DNA of 64,000 nt from Myoxocephalus aenaeus (lineage: Eukaryota; Chordata; Actinopteri; Perciformes; Cottidae): positions 4,793,501-4,857,500 of the forward strand of contig JBAMJR010000070.1 of NCBI GenBank assembly GCA_038501785.1, read 5' to 3'. Below are positions 48,401-60,667 of the stretch, one piece after another. The notes under the pieces were generated by a model. That model was not told where the DNA came from, did not search any database, and saw only the letters and a program-made list of their open reading frames with translations. The stretch's first letter is position 1, and every line of letters starts with the position of its first letter. Both the position numbers and the translations under genes were made by a program.

Positions 48401-51400
48401 AAAGCTGTAACCTCCACCCTGACGCCATGGTAATGAGTCCCTTCTTCCCTCTCGCCCTCTGCCCCCTTTTCATCATCACAGATCCCGTTGTGCCGTGTGA
48501 TCCGCTTCAACATAGATTACACCATTCACTTCATAGAGGAGATGTCGCCGGAGGTCAGTAAAACCCCACTTTATCTCGCAGCTCTCTTCTCAAACCCCGC
48601 GCTCCTCTCCTTTTCTTTTTTTGTTTCTAAATCTGAACGCGGCGGCGCCTGAGCCACGCGTCACCCTCACACCTCGGCGCCCGGCTGAGCGAAGGAGCTA
48701 ATCCTCTGCAAGAAGAGCGAAAAAAGGGATTCTTCTTGAACCCGCAGAGGTCGATTACATCGATAAAGTGGCTTATGTGATAAAGTTAAAGAGCTGGATT
48801 TAGTTATCAGTCATATATACATTAAGCTGGTCTTTACAGCCGTGTGCTTCTTCTTTCTTTTCTTTTTTTTTGGGTGGAGTCTGCTCACATATCTCTCTCT
48901 CTCTCTCTCCCTCTCTCTCTCTCTCGTGCAGAACTACTGCGTCCAAGGCCTGGAGCTGTTTGCCTCCTACTTGTTCCAGGACGTTCTTGAGCTGTACGAC
49001 TGGAACCTGACAGGTACCGAACCGCAGGCCCGTTTCACAATGGGGGGGATTCACATTTGCTACCGTATCGAAGTCCCCTGGCATGGAGACGTTTTAAAAC
49101 ATTTGAATTGCTATAGTGGCGAGTTAAAGGCGCTGAATTCCACATTCAGGGCACGTGAGCGTGTGCAGAACAGCCGTTAGCACTGTAAGCGCCGTTAGCT
49201 TCTAGCAGCCTGGGTTAGCCCGGCGCCGCGTTGAGAGCAGATCCGCAAATTTTCGAAATTTTTTGAATCTTTAGCACATTTAAATGCATACACGGTCATA
49301 TAAGTGACCTCTGTCTGCAGTGAAAACTGAACAGAAGCTGAACTTTTATAAATAAAGCCGTCAGACATCGTGTGGTTCATTCCACTGGTTTTACGTTAGA
49401 GGTTGATAGTCGCACAATAGTCACATTCAGTATAAAACACTAATGTGTGCAGATACATGTACATTATAATAGGATGGATTTAGCCTCACCGTACTTTATT
49501 ATTCACAGTAGTGGGCGTCTTATTCCTCTTTTACAGTCACCCATGAGATTTGAGATTTTAAGAAAGCGCATTCAAATCGATACAATGAATTCTAAATTAG
49601 TAATTGTGACACAAGAAGCAACATAATTGTGATGATTTCAACAACAGTGACTTCACGAGCGACGTAACGACTCTCTGCTCCGTCCTCCAGGTCCCGATTT
49701 TGAGCCCTCCGGATGCCAGCGGTTCCACTTCATGCCCCGCTTCGTCCGGTTCTTACCCGGTGAGACTCAACAACGACCTGCAGGGAACCGGTTCTGCTTC
49801 TTCCTTTTTTCTTTTTTGGCCCTTTGTCTCCCTCTGGTGGTCGGCAGCGACGGACGCAGTTCTCTCCAGTTCAAACGTGCTGCAGGAAAGAGAGAAAGAG
49901 TCCGTAGATGTGTGTTCTCCTCCGGTGCCCGAGCTGCGTGGTGTTCATCTTTGATACACATGATGGTGCTGGTGCACTATGATAGCCCGGCGCTGTTTGT
50001 TATGACAGCCTACCTTCTCCTCCTCCTCCCCCCACCCCTGAAAAGAAAAACAATTCCTCTCCCAGCTCCGCCAATTTAGTCCGCCACAAACGGGTATCGG
50101 CCTCTTTTTAAAAAACGAAGTAATGACGTGAGGTTTCTGATGCGATCTGTGTGAAGAGAGCGAGAGGGAGACGTGGTCACGTTTTGAAAGTTGCATTGTG
50201 GGGCGGGTGTGGGTTCGTTATTGTCTTAATGCATTTGCAAAGGCCGAGAGGGCAGCGGGCCGTTTCCAACGGGAAGAACTCGTGAATCAATTTTGCACGA
50301 GTGTCTATTAATCTGACTCTCTTTGACCCCGCCGGGTCGCGTCCCAGGAGCCCGGCTGTATTTCTCTCTAACGTACAGTTTTCAAATGTTATTCCCGCAC
50401 GCGGCATCATGTGCCTCGCTGTGTTGCACGGCATTACATTACATTTTTTTTACATTACATTACATGTCATTTAGCTGACGCTTTTATCCAAAGCGACTTA
50501 CAATAGTGCATTCAATCATGAGTACAAACTCAGAACAACAAGAATCAATAATCACTAAAGTACAGTTTCTTCAATAGAGTTAAATTACAAAAATTACAGA
50601 AAATTACAAAAGTGCTATCAATAAGAGACATCAAAGTGCTGCTAGAGTGCTAGTACAGTGCGGCATCCGACCTTGCACCGGCGTCTCTGTTTACCCGAGC
50701 GTCTTTTTTTTTTTCTTCTTCCTGAACAATGCGATTGCGATGCACCGGGGACGCATCGCAGTGTGTAATATTAGCTCAGAGTCGGCTGAGGTGAGGCGGG
50801 GTGGAGATGCTTGTATGAAAACAAAGATTTTCTCCAACATCAGCCTTGATTTAAAAAAATAAATACAAAATATATAATAATTTGTGGGCCAAGGATTTTG
50901 AAGAGCAAAATAGTGCATTGTATAGAAAGCTCAGTGAAACACTTTCCCTTTGTGCCCCGGCTTGTTTAATTCCACAAACTGTGGCTATAAATACTCAAGA
51001 TTTTTGCATTTTTCTTTTCAATTAAGAGCGAATCCCCCGGTGAGTTGCATACCTGTTTTTAATGCCCTCCCCACCTGCTTTCATATCTGGTGTGTCTTTA
51101 TGTTTATAATTTGTCCCAGATGGTGGGAAGGAGGTGCTGTCCATGCATCAGGTGCTGCTCTACCTGCTGCGCAGCAGCAAGCCGCTGGTCCCCGAGGAGG
51201 AGATTGCAGACATGCTGCAGTGGGAGGAGCTGGAGTGGCAGAAATACGCCGAGGAGTGCAAGGGCATGATCGTCACCAACCCGGGCATGGTAAGGCCTTC
51301 GCTATCGCTGTTACGACAGGAGGCGGCCTTGTCTGCCTTCAAGGGCGCACGCCTTCCCCCCCACCAACCCCCGACACCTACACCGCAGGAATAAGGCTGT

Positions 51401-54400
51401 TCTTGTTAGCCTGTGACATGAGCAGCTTCACCTATTATCCCCCAAGGGCGTCCGCTGTCATCGCCGTTAGGCGGGCGGGCCGAAAGCTTCTATGTCACAG
51501 TGAAGACGGTTAACCTTCCTGTCCGGACCGCGTCTTAAAGGGATGTGCGGTAATTGTGTCTCGGGCCGAGGCGAGGAGGTCACCGCTTGCTAAAAGGTTG
51601 CATATGAACAGTGGGTATGATTGCGTAACCTCTGGCGTGGGTGAGTTATCGCGTCAACTCGTGCTGCCGGGACTGAATTGCGGCTGTCAGGGTTCCTAGA
51701 TCGGTGGGTGAGTAATAGTCTCCCATCCCGAGAGTCCATAGACTCCAACTACAGATTGGTCTGCCAGTCAAAGTAAGTCTATTAAACAGGCCTTAGCCTC
51801 GCCCTGTTGGGTGTACATAGAACCATCTGAGGCTACAATGATCCTATTCCTTGTCACGCCCAGGTTTTTTAGTTATGGTTTATGTAAGATTTCCCAGTTT
51901 TATGTAAATGTATCCTCCCAACTGATCTCTCTAAACCGGGTCCGCATGTGGTTTTCCAGGCTGTCTCGACCAATGGCGTCAGATTTGCAATCTGGGAACC
52001 CACCGGCTGTGGTCTGACGACGATTTAGCTTCGACGTTAGCTTCTAAACCGGCTGCTCGGAAAAAACAACCCGCATGGTCGTAGACGTCGCTTCTCAGAC
52101 GTCACGCCATTTTCGCGCCGTTAATTTGCTAATTGATCTGTAGCCGACGCACGGAGGAGGAGGACGCCGCGGCTAATCCGTTATCTGGATATCAGCTGGC
52201 TCAACTGGAATCCCAGTAATATTGTCCGTTACCCCCCCCCCCAGAATCTAAATTGCAAATATTTGCTTTAATCAGTGAATATTTTTGCTGTCGCAATTAA
52301 CACATTCAGTCGGTCATAATTGTAAGAAAGTTCCTCGAGCCTCAGGTGACATCTTGAAATGACTTTGTCAAACCACCTGTCCGAAGCCCAAATATATATT
52401 ACATTTACAATAATAATAATAATAATAAACAAAGAAAAGCAAAAAGATTAAGATAAGTACACGACCCTCACAGTACGAACTCCAAAACGTACAGCCGCTG
52501 CTGCCCGACAATCAATACAATTTAATTTCATCGCCTAATGTCGTGCACCGCTCCCAAGTGGAGGTCGCCGCCGCTCATCAAGCACGCGATGCTCAAGTGA
52601 TTATTGCACACGGTGGCGGCGAGGTCACGCGTGTCGACAACCTTGACACACACAAACGAGCATCTTACCGTGTGCCTTCGTGGGCTTCGTGAACGCGGCA
52701 ATCATCGAGGCCCCTTTTTCCACGAAGCCAATCAAACCTGATTTCTGTCGCTTTTTAAAAAGGACGGCCGGCGACCTCTCGCTCTCGAATGAAAGTTTGT
52801 ATGCAGGCTAACGTCAAGGTGAGCCCCCCGAGCCTCCAGCCATCTGCCGCGCTCGCCGCAGCCTTCCTCCCTCTGATCTCGGCAAAGCGCCCGGCGGGGT
52901 CCAACTGTGATTTGGGAGCCGGCTGAGAACATGTTGCATGTCGATCTCCCTCCCACGATAAGAGCTTCAGAAGTCAGCTCCTCCCCACCACAACCCGACA
53001 TCACTTTTGTCATTTGTACTCGCCGGATCTGGCGGTGGGTTATCGGTTATTTTCGCACGTTGGCCGCCGCCACACACGACTCACTGTGCCGACTTCTCTC
53101 GCCCCCAGAAGCCGAGCTCTGTGCGCATCGACCAGCTGGACCGGGAGCAGTTCAACCCGGACGTCATCACCTTCCCCGTCATCGTTCACTTCGGGATCCG
53201 GCCCGCTCAGCTCAGCTACGCCGGAGACCCTCAGTAAGAACACACACACACACACACACACAAAACACACACCTATATGTTGACAACCCATCCCAGGACG
53301 CCGTGAGGGCAGAATCTTTCGTGTCGAGGAGGGGCGAGATACACGGATGGAAATACGTGAGGATGAGAAAACGAGCGGCGTGACATTTTCACGTGCGTCG
53401 TCACGGGTCCACGGGTTCCCGCTTGGGTCCCTCCGCGGTTCATGTCCCGTGAATAATAATGCCGTACGCGGCGGCACTCGAAAAAGTCGGGGCGCGCGAC
53501 TTCTGCGCTCGCGCTCTAAATTTAAACCTGTGGCTTTCTTTCTTTTTATTCCAACTCTAATGTCTATCGCCGATCGCAACAGTCGGGAGGAGGCGCGGAT
53601 GAAGACGCATTAGGAAATCCATTTAGGCAGAACCGGCTTGCTCCTGCCCCTCGACTAATGTCCCCCTCTCCCCTGCCGCTACATTTCAGCCGCCTGTCCG
53701 CGCAGCCCTTTCATCCCGCTGCACCCCTGCTGCCATGTCAAACTTCTCAAAGCGGCAGACAACGACAAATTTATGGACGGACTGGGACATCATTAGCCGA
53801 TGCAGAAACGAAGTAGTAAGAGACCAGCGGAAAGGATTTCCTACCACTGCTAATGATGCGTGAAGCGAGGGCAGGAGTCTGTGTTGATGGCGGCGGCGGC
53901 GGCGGCAATGCCACAGAGAGCGGGGAGCCTTGGACACAGCAGCCGCATATATTAACTCAGGAGACTGAAGAAGCTGTGTTGTCTTCTTCCCTTTTTACAC
54001 TGTCCACCGGACGCATTTGTGTTCAGGGCCGCTACTCCAGCTCCATCACGACAGCCGGGGCGAGAATGATGACATGTCAGAAGGTCAGGGGATGTAAAGA
54101 GAGAGAGAGCAGGCTGGAAGAGGATGGACGAGCCCAGGAGGAGAGGGATGAAACATCAGAGGGACATGATGGAAGGATTGTGGGAGGGGAAAGGCGGAGA
54201 GCAGGCTATGAGTTGAATGCAGAAAACAAAAAGTGACAACAGAATGTGGGAGACGGACTCCGGGAAAAGGTTGAGCTCGGGGCTTCGGTCGAAAACAGCG
54301 AAATAAATGGACATCCTGCGTCTTTTCCTCGACGATAAAAGCAACTTTTATTTCTGACACGCAGAAAAGAAATAAGCATCCGTCACAAACTCGATCAATT

Positions 54401-56617
54401 CATGCAAGTCCTGTCCGAAGCAGAACGGCACCTCCCAAAAGAAGGATGCTTCCAATTTATCCGTAGTGCAAAATTAAACAACGGTTCATCGCTTTGAATG
54501 TTGCTGCCGCAAGGAATTGTGGGACGTCATTATCTGTGATAGTCCCAGTATTCCCTTCGCTAAAGGAGATAAAGGAAGCACGGAAACACCTTTCCTTTTA
54601 GCGTTCGGAGACTTGGACCAGCTCCTCCCGTGGCTTCCCACTTAATGCTTCCGGCTCATTTCACTCCGTTAAGAACCTTGCTAAGCAGGAAATAACCCTA
54701 AAAGTCTTTTAGGTCGGTAGTTCAATCTCCCGGCTCCCACTGTGCGCATGTCAAAGCGTCCTGGAGCGAGACGCTTAACCCCGAGCTGCTCCCAGCAGCC
54801 CACCGCTCCTTCGAATGCTTAGGATGGGTTAAACGCAGAGGTCAAACTTCATGTATTTACATGAGTGTGTCAAATGTAATAGAGTTTTTTTTTGTATAAT
54901 TAAATAAGCCACGGAGCCTCTTTTCTTTAAAAGTTTTAGTTGGACCTCGTGTTCACGCCTCAGTAACACGTTAGGATTCAGAGGAGTCGGGTCTTTCCTG
55001 TTCCTCATTTACAAACGTTGTTTACATTTCTCCGCCTCACGCTGCCTCTCTCCTGGCAGACAGTGAAGATGTGCCGCTTTTTTTTGACGTGGTTGTTTTT
55101 ATCCTCCTGTGAAAGTACGTGGCAAAATCAACGCGAATGAATGGCTGTCGTCAGGTCGTCTCTCCCGCGCGCCTCAAAGGATATTTAGATAAACTGGAAC
55201 ATTTCTGCGCTGGAAAACCCTTTTCGGTTGCCTCCGTACGGCTCTCAAAATGGCGACAGAGTCGACGGCTAGCAGCTGACCGTGGGGGGGGGGGGGGGTG
55301 CTTCCACGCCAAGGCCGTCGATCAGGCCGGTGTTATCATTAATAACCAGAGTGGTATGCCCAAAACATGCCCTAAGCATTCTCTGAGCGTGCGCTAAACA
55401 TGCACTAAACATGTGCCAAGCATGCCCATAACATGTGCTAAGCATGCACTAAATGTGCGCTAAGCATGCCCTAAACAAGCCCTAAACATGCCTATAACAT
55501 GCACTAAATGTGCACTAAACATGCGTGAAGCTTGCCCTAGAATGTGCCGTAAACATGCACTAAACGTAGGCTAAGCGTGCACTTAAAATGCGCTAAACAT
55601 GTGCTAAACGTGCGCTAAGCATGCCCATAACATGTGCTAAGCATGCCCTAAACAAGCCCTAAACAAGCCCTAAACATGCCTATAACATGCACTAAATGTG
55701 CACTAAACATGCGCGAAGCTTGCCCTAGAATGTGCCGTAAACATGTACTAAACGTAGGCTAAGCGTGCCCTAAATATGCACTAAACGTGTCCTAAACGTG
55801 CGTTTTAACGACTACTTAAACAAAGCGCAGAAGAGCTCAGATTATCTTCATTCTCTGCTCAGGTAGGCGTCTCTCCATCAATGCTCTGAATCGTGTGTAA
55901 AGAAGCTTTAAGTAGAAGTGCCATGAAGATGGAGTGGAGTGGTTTTCTAATTTCAAATCAATCTTTACAGATGTGCTTTTTCCCCACAAAACCCACAATA
56001 ATCCTCCGACCATCAGCTTCACTAAAATGTTCCGCGTTCGGGGGGGAAAAAAACCCGGCGTGTTGTGCAAACCGTATTCGTCACATGCAGCCGGAGTCAC
56101 AACATCACTTGTCATATTTAACCACGCTCGAGGCAGCGGGGGGCTCCGTAATCTATCCGAAGGAACGCTGACAGCGGTGAGGAAAATGCGCGGCGGCGGC
56201 GCCTGTAAGGTCGCGGAGACGAGCGAGAAGCGGGCGGCGAGCGTGACCCTCCGCGCTCACAGCCGTCACTCAGTGCCGACGCAGGAGATAAACACTGCTG
56301 CGAAACGGCTGCGAAAAAGAGGGTCTGAAACGTGTCGCTGGCGGGATCGTGTGTTTTTTTTTCTCTCTCTTAACTCGCTGCTCTTCCTTTTGCCGCCGGG
56401 AACTTGAACGCGCCGCGCCGTTCGAGTGCGGGAACATTCACGTCGCAGATACAAGGACTAGGAAAAGAAAGAAAGAAAGAAAGAAGGAAAGAGGCAGCAT
56501 ATGCTCATGAAAGCATGTGCAAGGGGAGTGGCGAGAGAGCTACCCCGAGAGCATGCAGCGGATCTGTGGAAAGGTCATTGGAGCGGATTGGGGACGAGGG
56601 GGCCTCCCAGGCTGGAT

Positions 56618-56684
<67 letters not shown>

Positions 56685-57073
56685 CACTCGGGCTGCTACT
56701 GTGCGGAGGGTGGCGGCGGTGAGCTGATAATCGGGGCGGTAAAGCCGCCTCGTTCCCTCGTCTCGGTCTCTAATGAAGTCCCCGCTATTAAAGCTCCATA
56801 ATTCTTCTATTCCACAGCACACACCCCTCCTCCACCCACTTCTCTCCTTCCTATGCTCACCTCTCTGTCTCCTTTCCCCTTCTCTCTCTCTCTCTCTCTC
56901 TCCGTCAATGCACCTCCCCCCCACCCCAAAACCTCACCCCTCCATCCCACCAATCATAATTGAATAACTCTGGGTAAATGAGGAGAAAGTCTCCTGAATG
57001 GGAGCAGAACGGTCACACTCGGCCCTCAGTGCATCAATCAGGAGGTCTGATTGAAAAGGAGAGAGGTGTGTGT

Positions 57074-57104
<31 letters not shown>

Positions 57105-58602
57105 GGGGGGAGAAAGGGTAGGTGGTTAGTATGGCGGCTACATGTCACCTTGCCGATAACTCCTCGCCTCTTTTCAGATGCAAATGAGAGCAAAGACAAT
57201 GAGGGCTTTATAGAAAAAGAGAATGAGGAGGTTGTGAGATAGTCAGAGCGACAGCGGCTTGCAGCTTTTTACATGAAAATATAATAAGGAGAAGGTCAAA
57301 TCGTTAGTCTGTGTGCGTGTGTAAATGTGTGTGTGAACCTCTGCCCTCAGTTCACTCTGTGGACGTCTAAAGCACAGAAAGTCTTCTCTGTCCGCTGCCT
57401 AGCAGCTAATGCAATAAAAGGCCACAGGCAACGGTTACATTATGTTTAATATCGGGCAAGCTGCAGATGAAATATTGATGTGTTGTTGCAAAGCTGGAGA
57501 GTGAGGAGGGAGGGAGGGAGATGGACTCCCGTCTTGAGCCTGACACCACCTCATTTGCTGTCTGCAGGTACCAGAAGCTGTGGAAGAGCTACGTGAAACT
57601 CCGCCACCTGCTGGCCAACAGCCCCAAGGTCAAGCAGATTGACAAGCAGAAGCTGACGCAGAGAGAGGTGGGTGGAAGCGAACGCACTTTGATGTTCTTT
57701 TGTCGCATTTTAACATTATCAGGTGGCCTGCATGTTTTTAGGGTCTGTGGTGCATTTTCAATTTGAATATTTTTGAGGAGCTCATTTCTTGGTGATATAT
57801 ATAAATAAAAAGGCACTCCCATTTGCACTCTCTTCAGAAATAAGAGTGGAAAAAACTGCTGCGACGGTTCCCGCTGTGCGCGCTGATTCTAATGCCGCTT
57901 ATCCGGAGCTCCTGCTGGTAGTCCGTGTTACTGCCTGAAAGGAACAAGGACGCTGTTTTCTTTTCACCCCCCCAAAAAAGTGAGACATCCAGAACTCACA
58001 AAGGCAACATTTACTTTTGCTGGTTTCGTCAATTATTGTAGAAAACCGAGACTTTCACGCGTTTAATAATAATTTGCCCAAACTGAGGAATATTTAAACA
58101 GTGCGTCTTTACTTTGGAAACGTATACAAATAGTTATTTGATGTTGGAAATTGTATTTAAGATATACATATAGTCTTTTATTTTGGCGGGGGAAGGCGGG
58201 GCAGGGTCTTTTACTCAAACTTAACAACGCATAATTTAGATGGATTTGCAGCTCAGAATGAAACTGCTGCGACCGCTCTCCTGAGTCGAGTGTGAAGGTC
58301 GGCGCGTCGCCACCGAGGGGACCGGGGGATGACAAAGGTCCCGATTTGGCGAAGTAATGTGGAACGGGTGCCGCGCGAGGCCCCGAATAGCCGGGTCCCT
58401 CCACTGTAACGGCTCCACAGCAGATGGGTCTGCTAACTCTGTGAGCGCGTCTCTTCCCCGGGTCCGTTTGATCCACTCTGAAGCAATAATGAGTTGGAAG
58501 TCCGAGCTCAATTAGCTTGTTTCCCAGGTAGCAAGGCGAAGCTCCCCGGCTAACAGGCCCTGACAATCCCACTGTCAACCTGCACTGGAGCAATTAGTGA
58601 AC

Positions 58603-58634
<32 letters not shown>

Positions 58635-58927
58635 CGGGTCCGTCAGGCTCCACCACAAGCATTAGCCATGTCAGTGTCTCCTCACTGCAGTGGGAGTGTG
58701 GCACCTCTACTTATTTAGTGCCCCGGGGGACCACTCCAGCTTCCTGTGTGTGTAAATGGTCTTCCAGTGAACGACTTAAACGTCTGATTTAGTTCTGAAA
58801 GCGGCGCACGCCGTCAGTAAATCGCCCCGCGTCGGAGGCGTCCGCCAGCGGATGCTGCGCTGCCGCTACCAGCCGGGCCTTTGATGCCTCCGTGGGCTCA
58901 GTCTGGAGTCCACTGAAGGCGCGGAGG

Positions 58928-58991
<64 letters not shown>

Positions 58992-60412
58992 TGTGTTGGG
59001 TGGTGTGGCATTAAGGAACATGCACACTGTCTGCCCAGATGGATTTTGTGCAAGTCTCTCAGCCAAACTGAGTCATGACTGGGCCTCTAACATACGGACC
59101 AGTATTGTCTCTTTAGGCTCTCTTTTAAAAAAAAAATATATATACAAATATGGGTATATTTATTTTTTTATATATAAAAATATGCATATATATATATATA
59201 TATTCTTTTTTTATATATATAATTTTTTTTAAATATATATATATTTTAAATATAGGTTTATACACTTTTTTTTTGATGATTTTGCATTGAGAATAAAACA
59301 ATGTAATCTTTTTTTTTTTTATATATATCGTCTTATATTCTGACCAATAGGAGAACACGGCTTATAAAGCGTTCGCGTTACTTCATTATCTCACGTCTCT
59401 AATTTGAATAAGTATTCAGCGCCCCGCGTCGCTGCGTTGGCAGCGTCTTCTCTATCAGCTCGGCATATGTGGATTTTGGGGATTTTGTCTGATTCTTCCT
59501 GGCAGATTTGGCCCGGCTCAGGCGAGCTGCACGAGGAGCAAAGAAGAAGCTATGTTCAAGTCATTCCACAGACTTTTTATCCCCCCCCCCCCCCCCTCCC
59601 TCCAGTTGGCTTCAGCCGGGGCCACACAAGAGCTCCTCGAGAATTTGAATTAGGAAGCAATCGACAAAATGGAGGTGACAACATCGCGTTAAATTCTATT
59701 ATTGAACTAACTTTTGTCCGAAGCAACAAATGATGGGATGCATTCAACCTCTGTAAAAACTAGCTAGCTATCCAAGATACCAGTATGGAAACGCCTCCTC
59801 TGCATCCTAAAATCGGCGGTATCGGCAAGTCTCTGCATCGATCTGACGTCCTCTTTAAACGGACGATGCTCGCATCACGGGAGCAGGGCGGGGGCGATAA
59901 AAAGCCAAATGGGCCGCGACGCGTCTGTTTGACCGGCAAAAAGTTAGCCTCCCCCTCCTTTCCCCAGTCAATTATTTACTTTTTCTACTTGTGTCCATTC
60001 AGTGACCCTGTAGAAAGCCTTGCATAATACAGTATTTACATATCATTCGGGCTTCGCTGTGATTACTGCTTTCCATATACGGCGGGCCGTCCGCGGAAAG
60101 ATGTGTTGTTGTTGTGTGTGTGTGCGTGCGTGTGTGTGTGTGTGCGCGTGGGCGAGCGTGTTCACTTTGATGCACAGTTCAAAGTAGGATGGCATTATTT
60201 ATTCATGCCTTTGTTGTTCTTATTTCCTCTGCGAGTTCCACACGCACACAAAAAAAAAAGAAAAAGAATGAATTCCTGCCGTTCCATTTTCGGCAGAGTC
60301 GATAATTCTCAGTTGAATGGAAACGCATGCGCACACATTAGGAGGGGCACTCTGTCAATACATCTTCCATCTTGGTTGTTATTTGTAGGGCCCCTCTTGT
60401 CTCAGACTCCCC

Positions 60413-60447
<35 letters not shown>

Positions 60448-60634
60448 CCATTACTGGATTTCCAGTTGTATGCTGTCGGGCTGACATGATACTGCTTTCC
60501 TCTGTGTGTGTGTGTGTCTGTAATGATTCCTGCTGCTGCTGCTGATGGAGGAACCCATGGGCTCTTGCGTGGTCTTCCTAATGGGCAGCCAGGTGCCTCC
60601 GCTCTTGTTGACTGGGACTGAAGCCTCCGTATCA

Positions 60635-60667
<33 letters not shown>

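Larger units (their letters stand above)
53234..57567 (+). other. drosha intron, 4.3 kb, repeat-rich
   Basis: Holds a CTAAACATGC-type minisatellite (55365-55800), poly-G (55272-55285), (AAAG)n (56466-56490), (CT)n (56621-56681 and 56883-56900), (GT)n followed by a 23-base G run (57066-57110). No coding exon beyond drosha is supported. Confidence 0.75.

Noticed and set aside
55365..55800. Regularly repeated short units that could suggest a CRISPR-like array
   Set aside because: Eukaryotic intron; no unique spacers between constant repeats, only degenerate tandem units.
56404..56924. Several overlapping frames with Ser-Leu or Arg-Glu repeats
   Set aside because: Translations of (CT)n microsatellites in a drosha intron.
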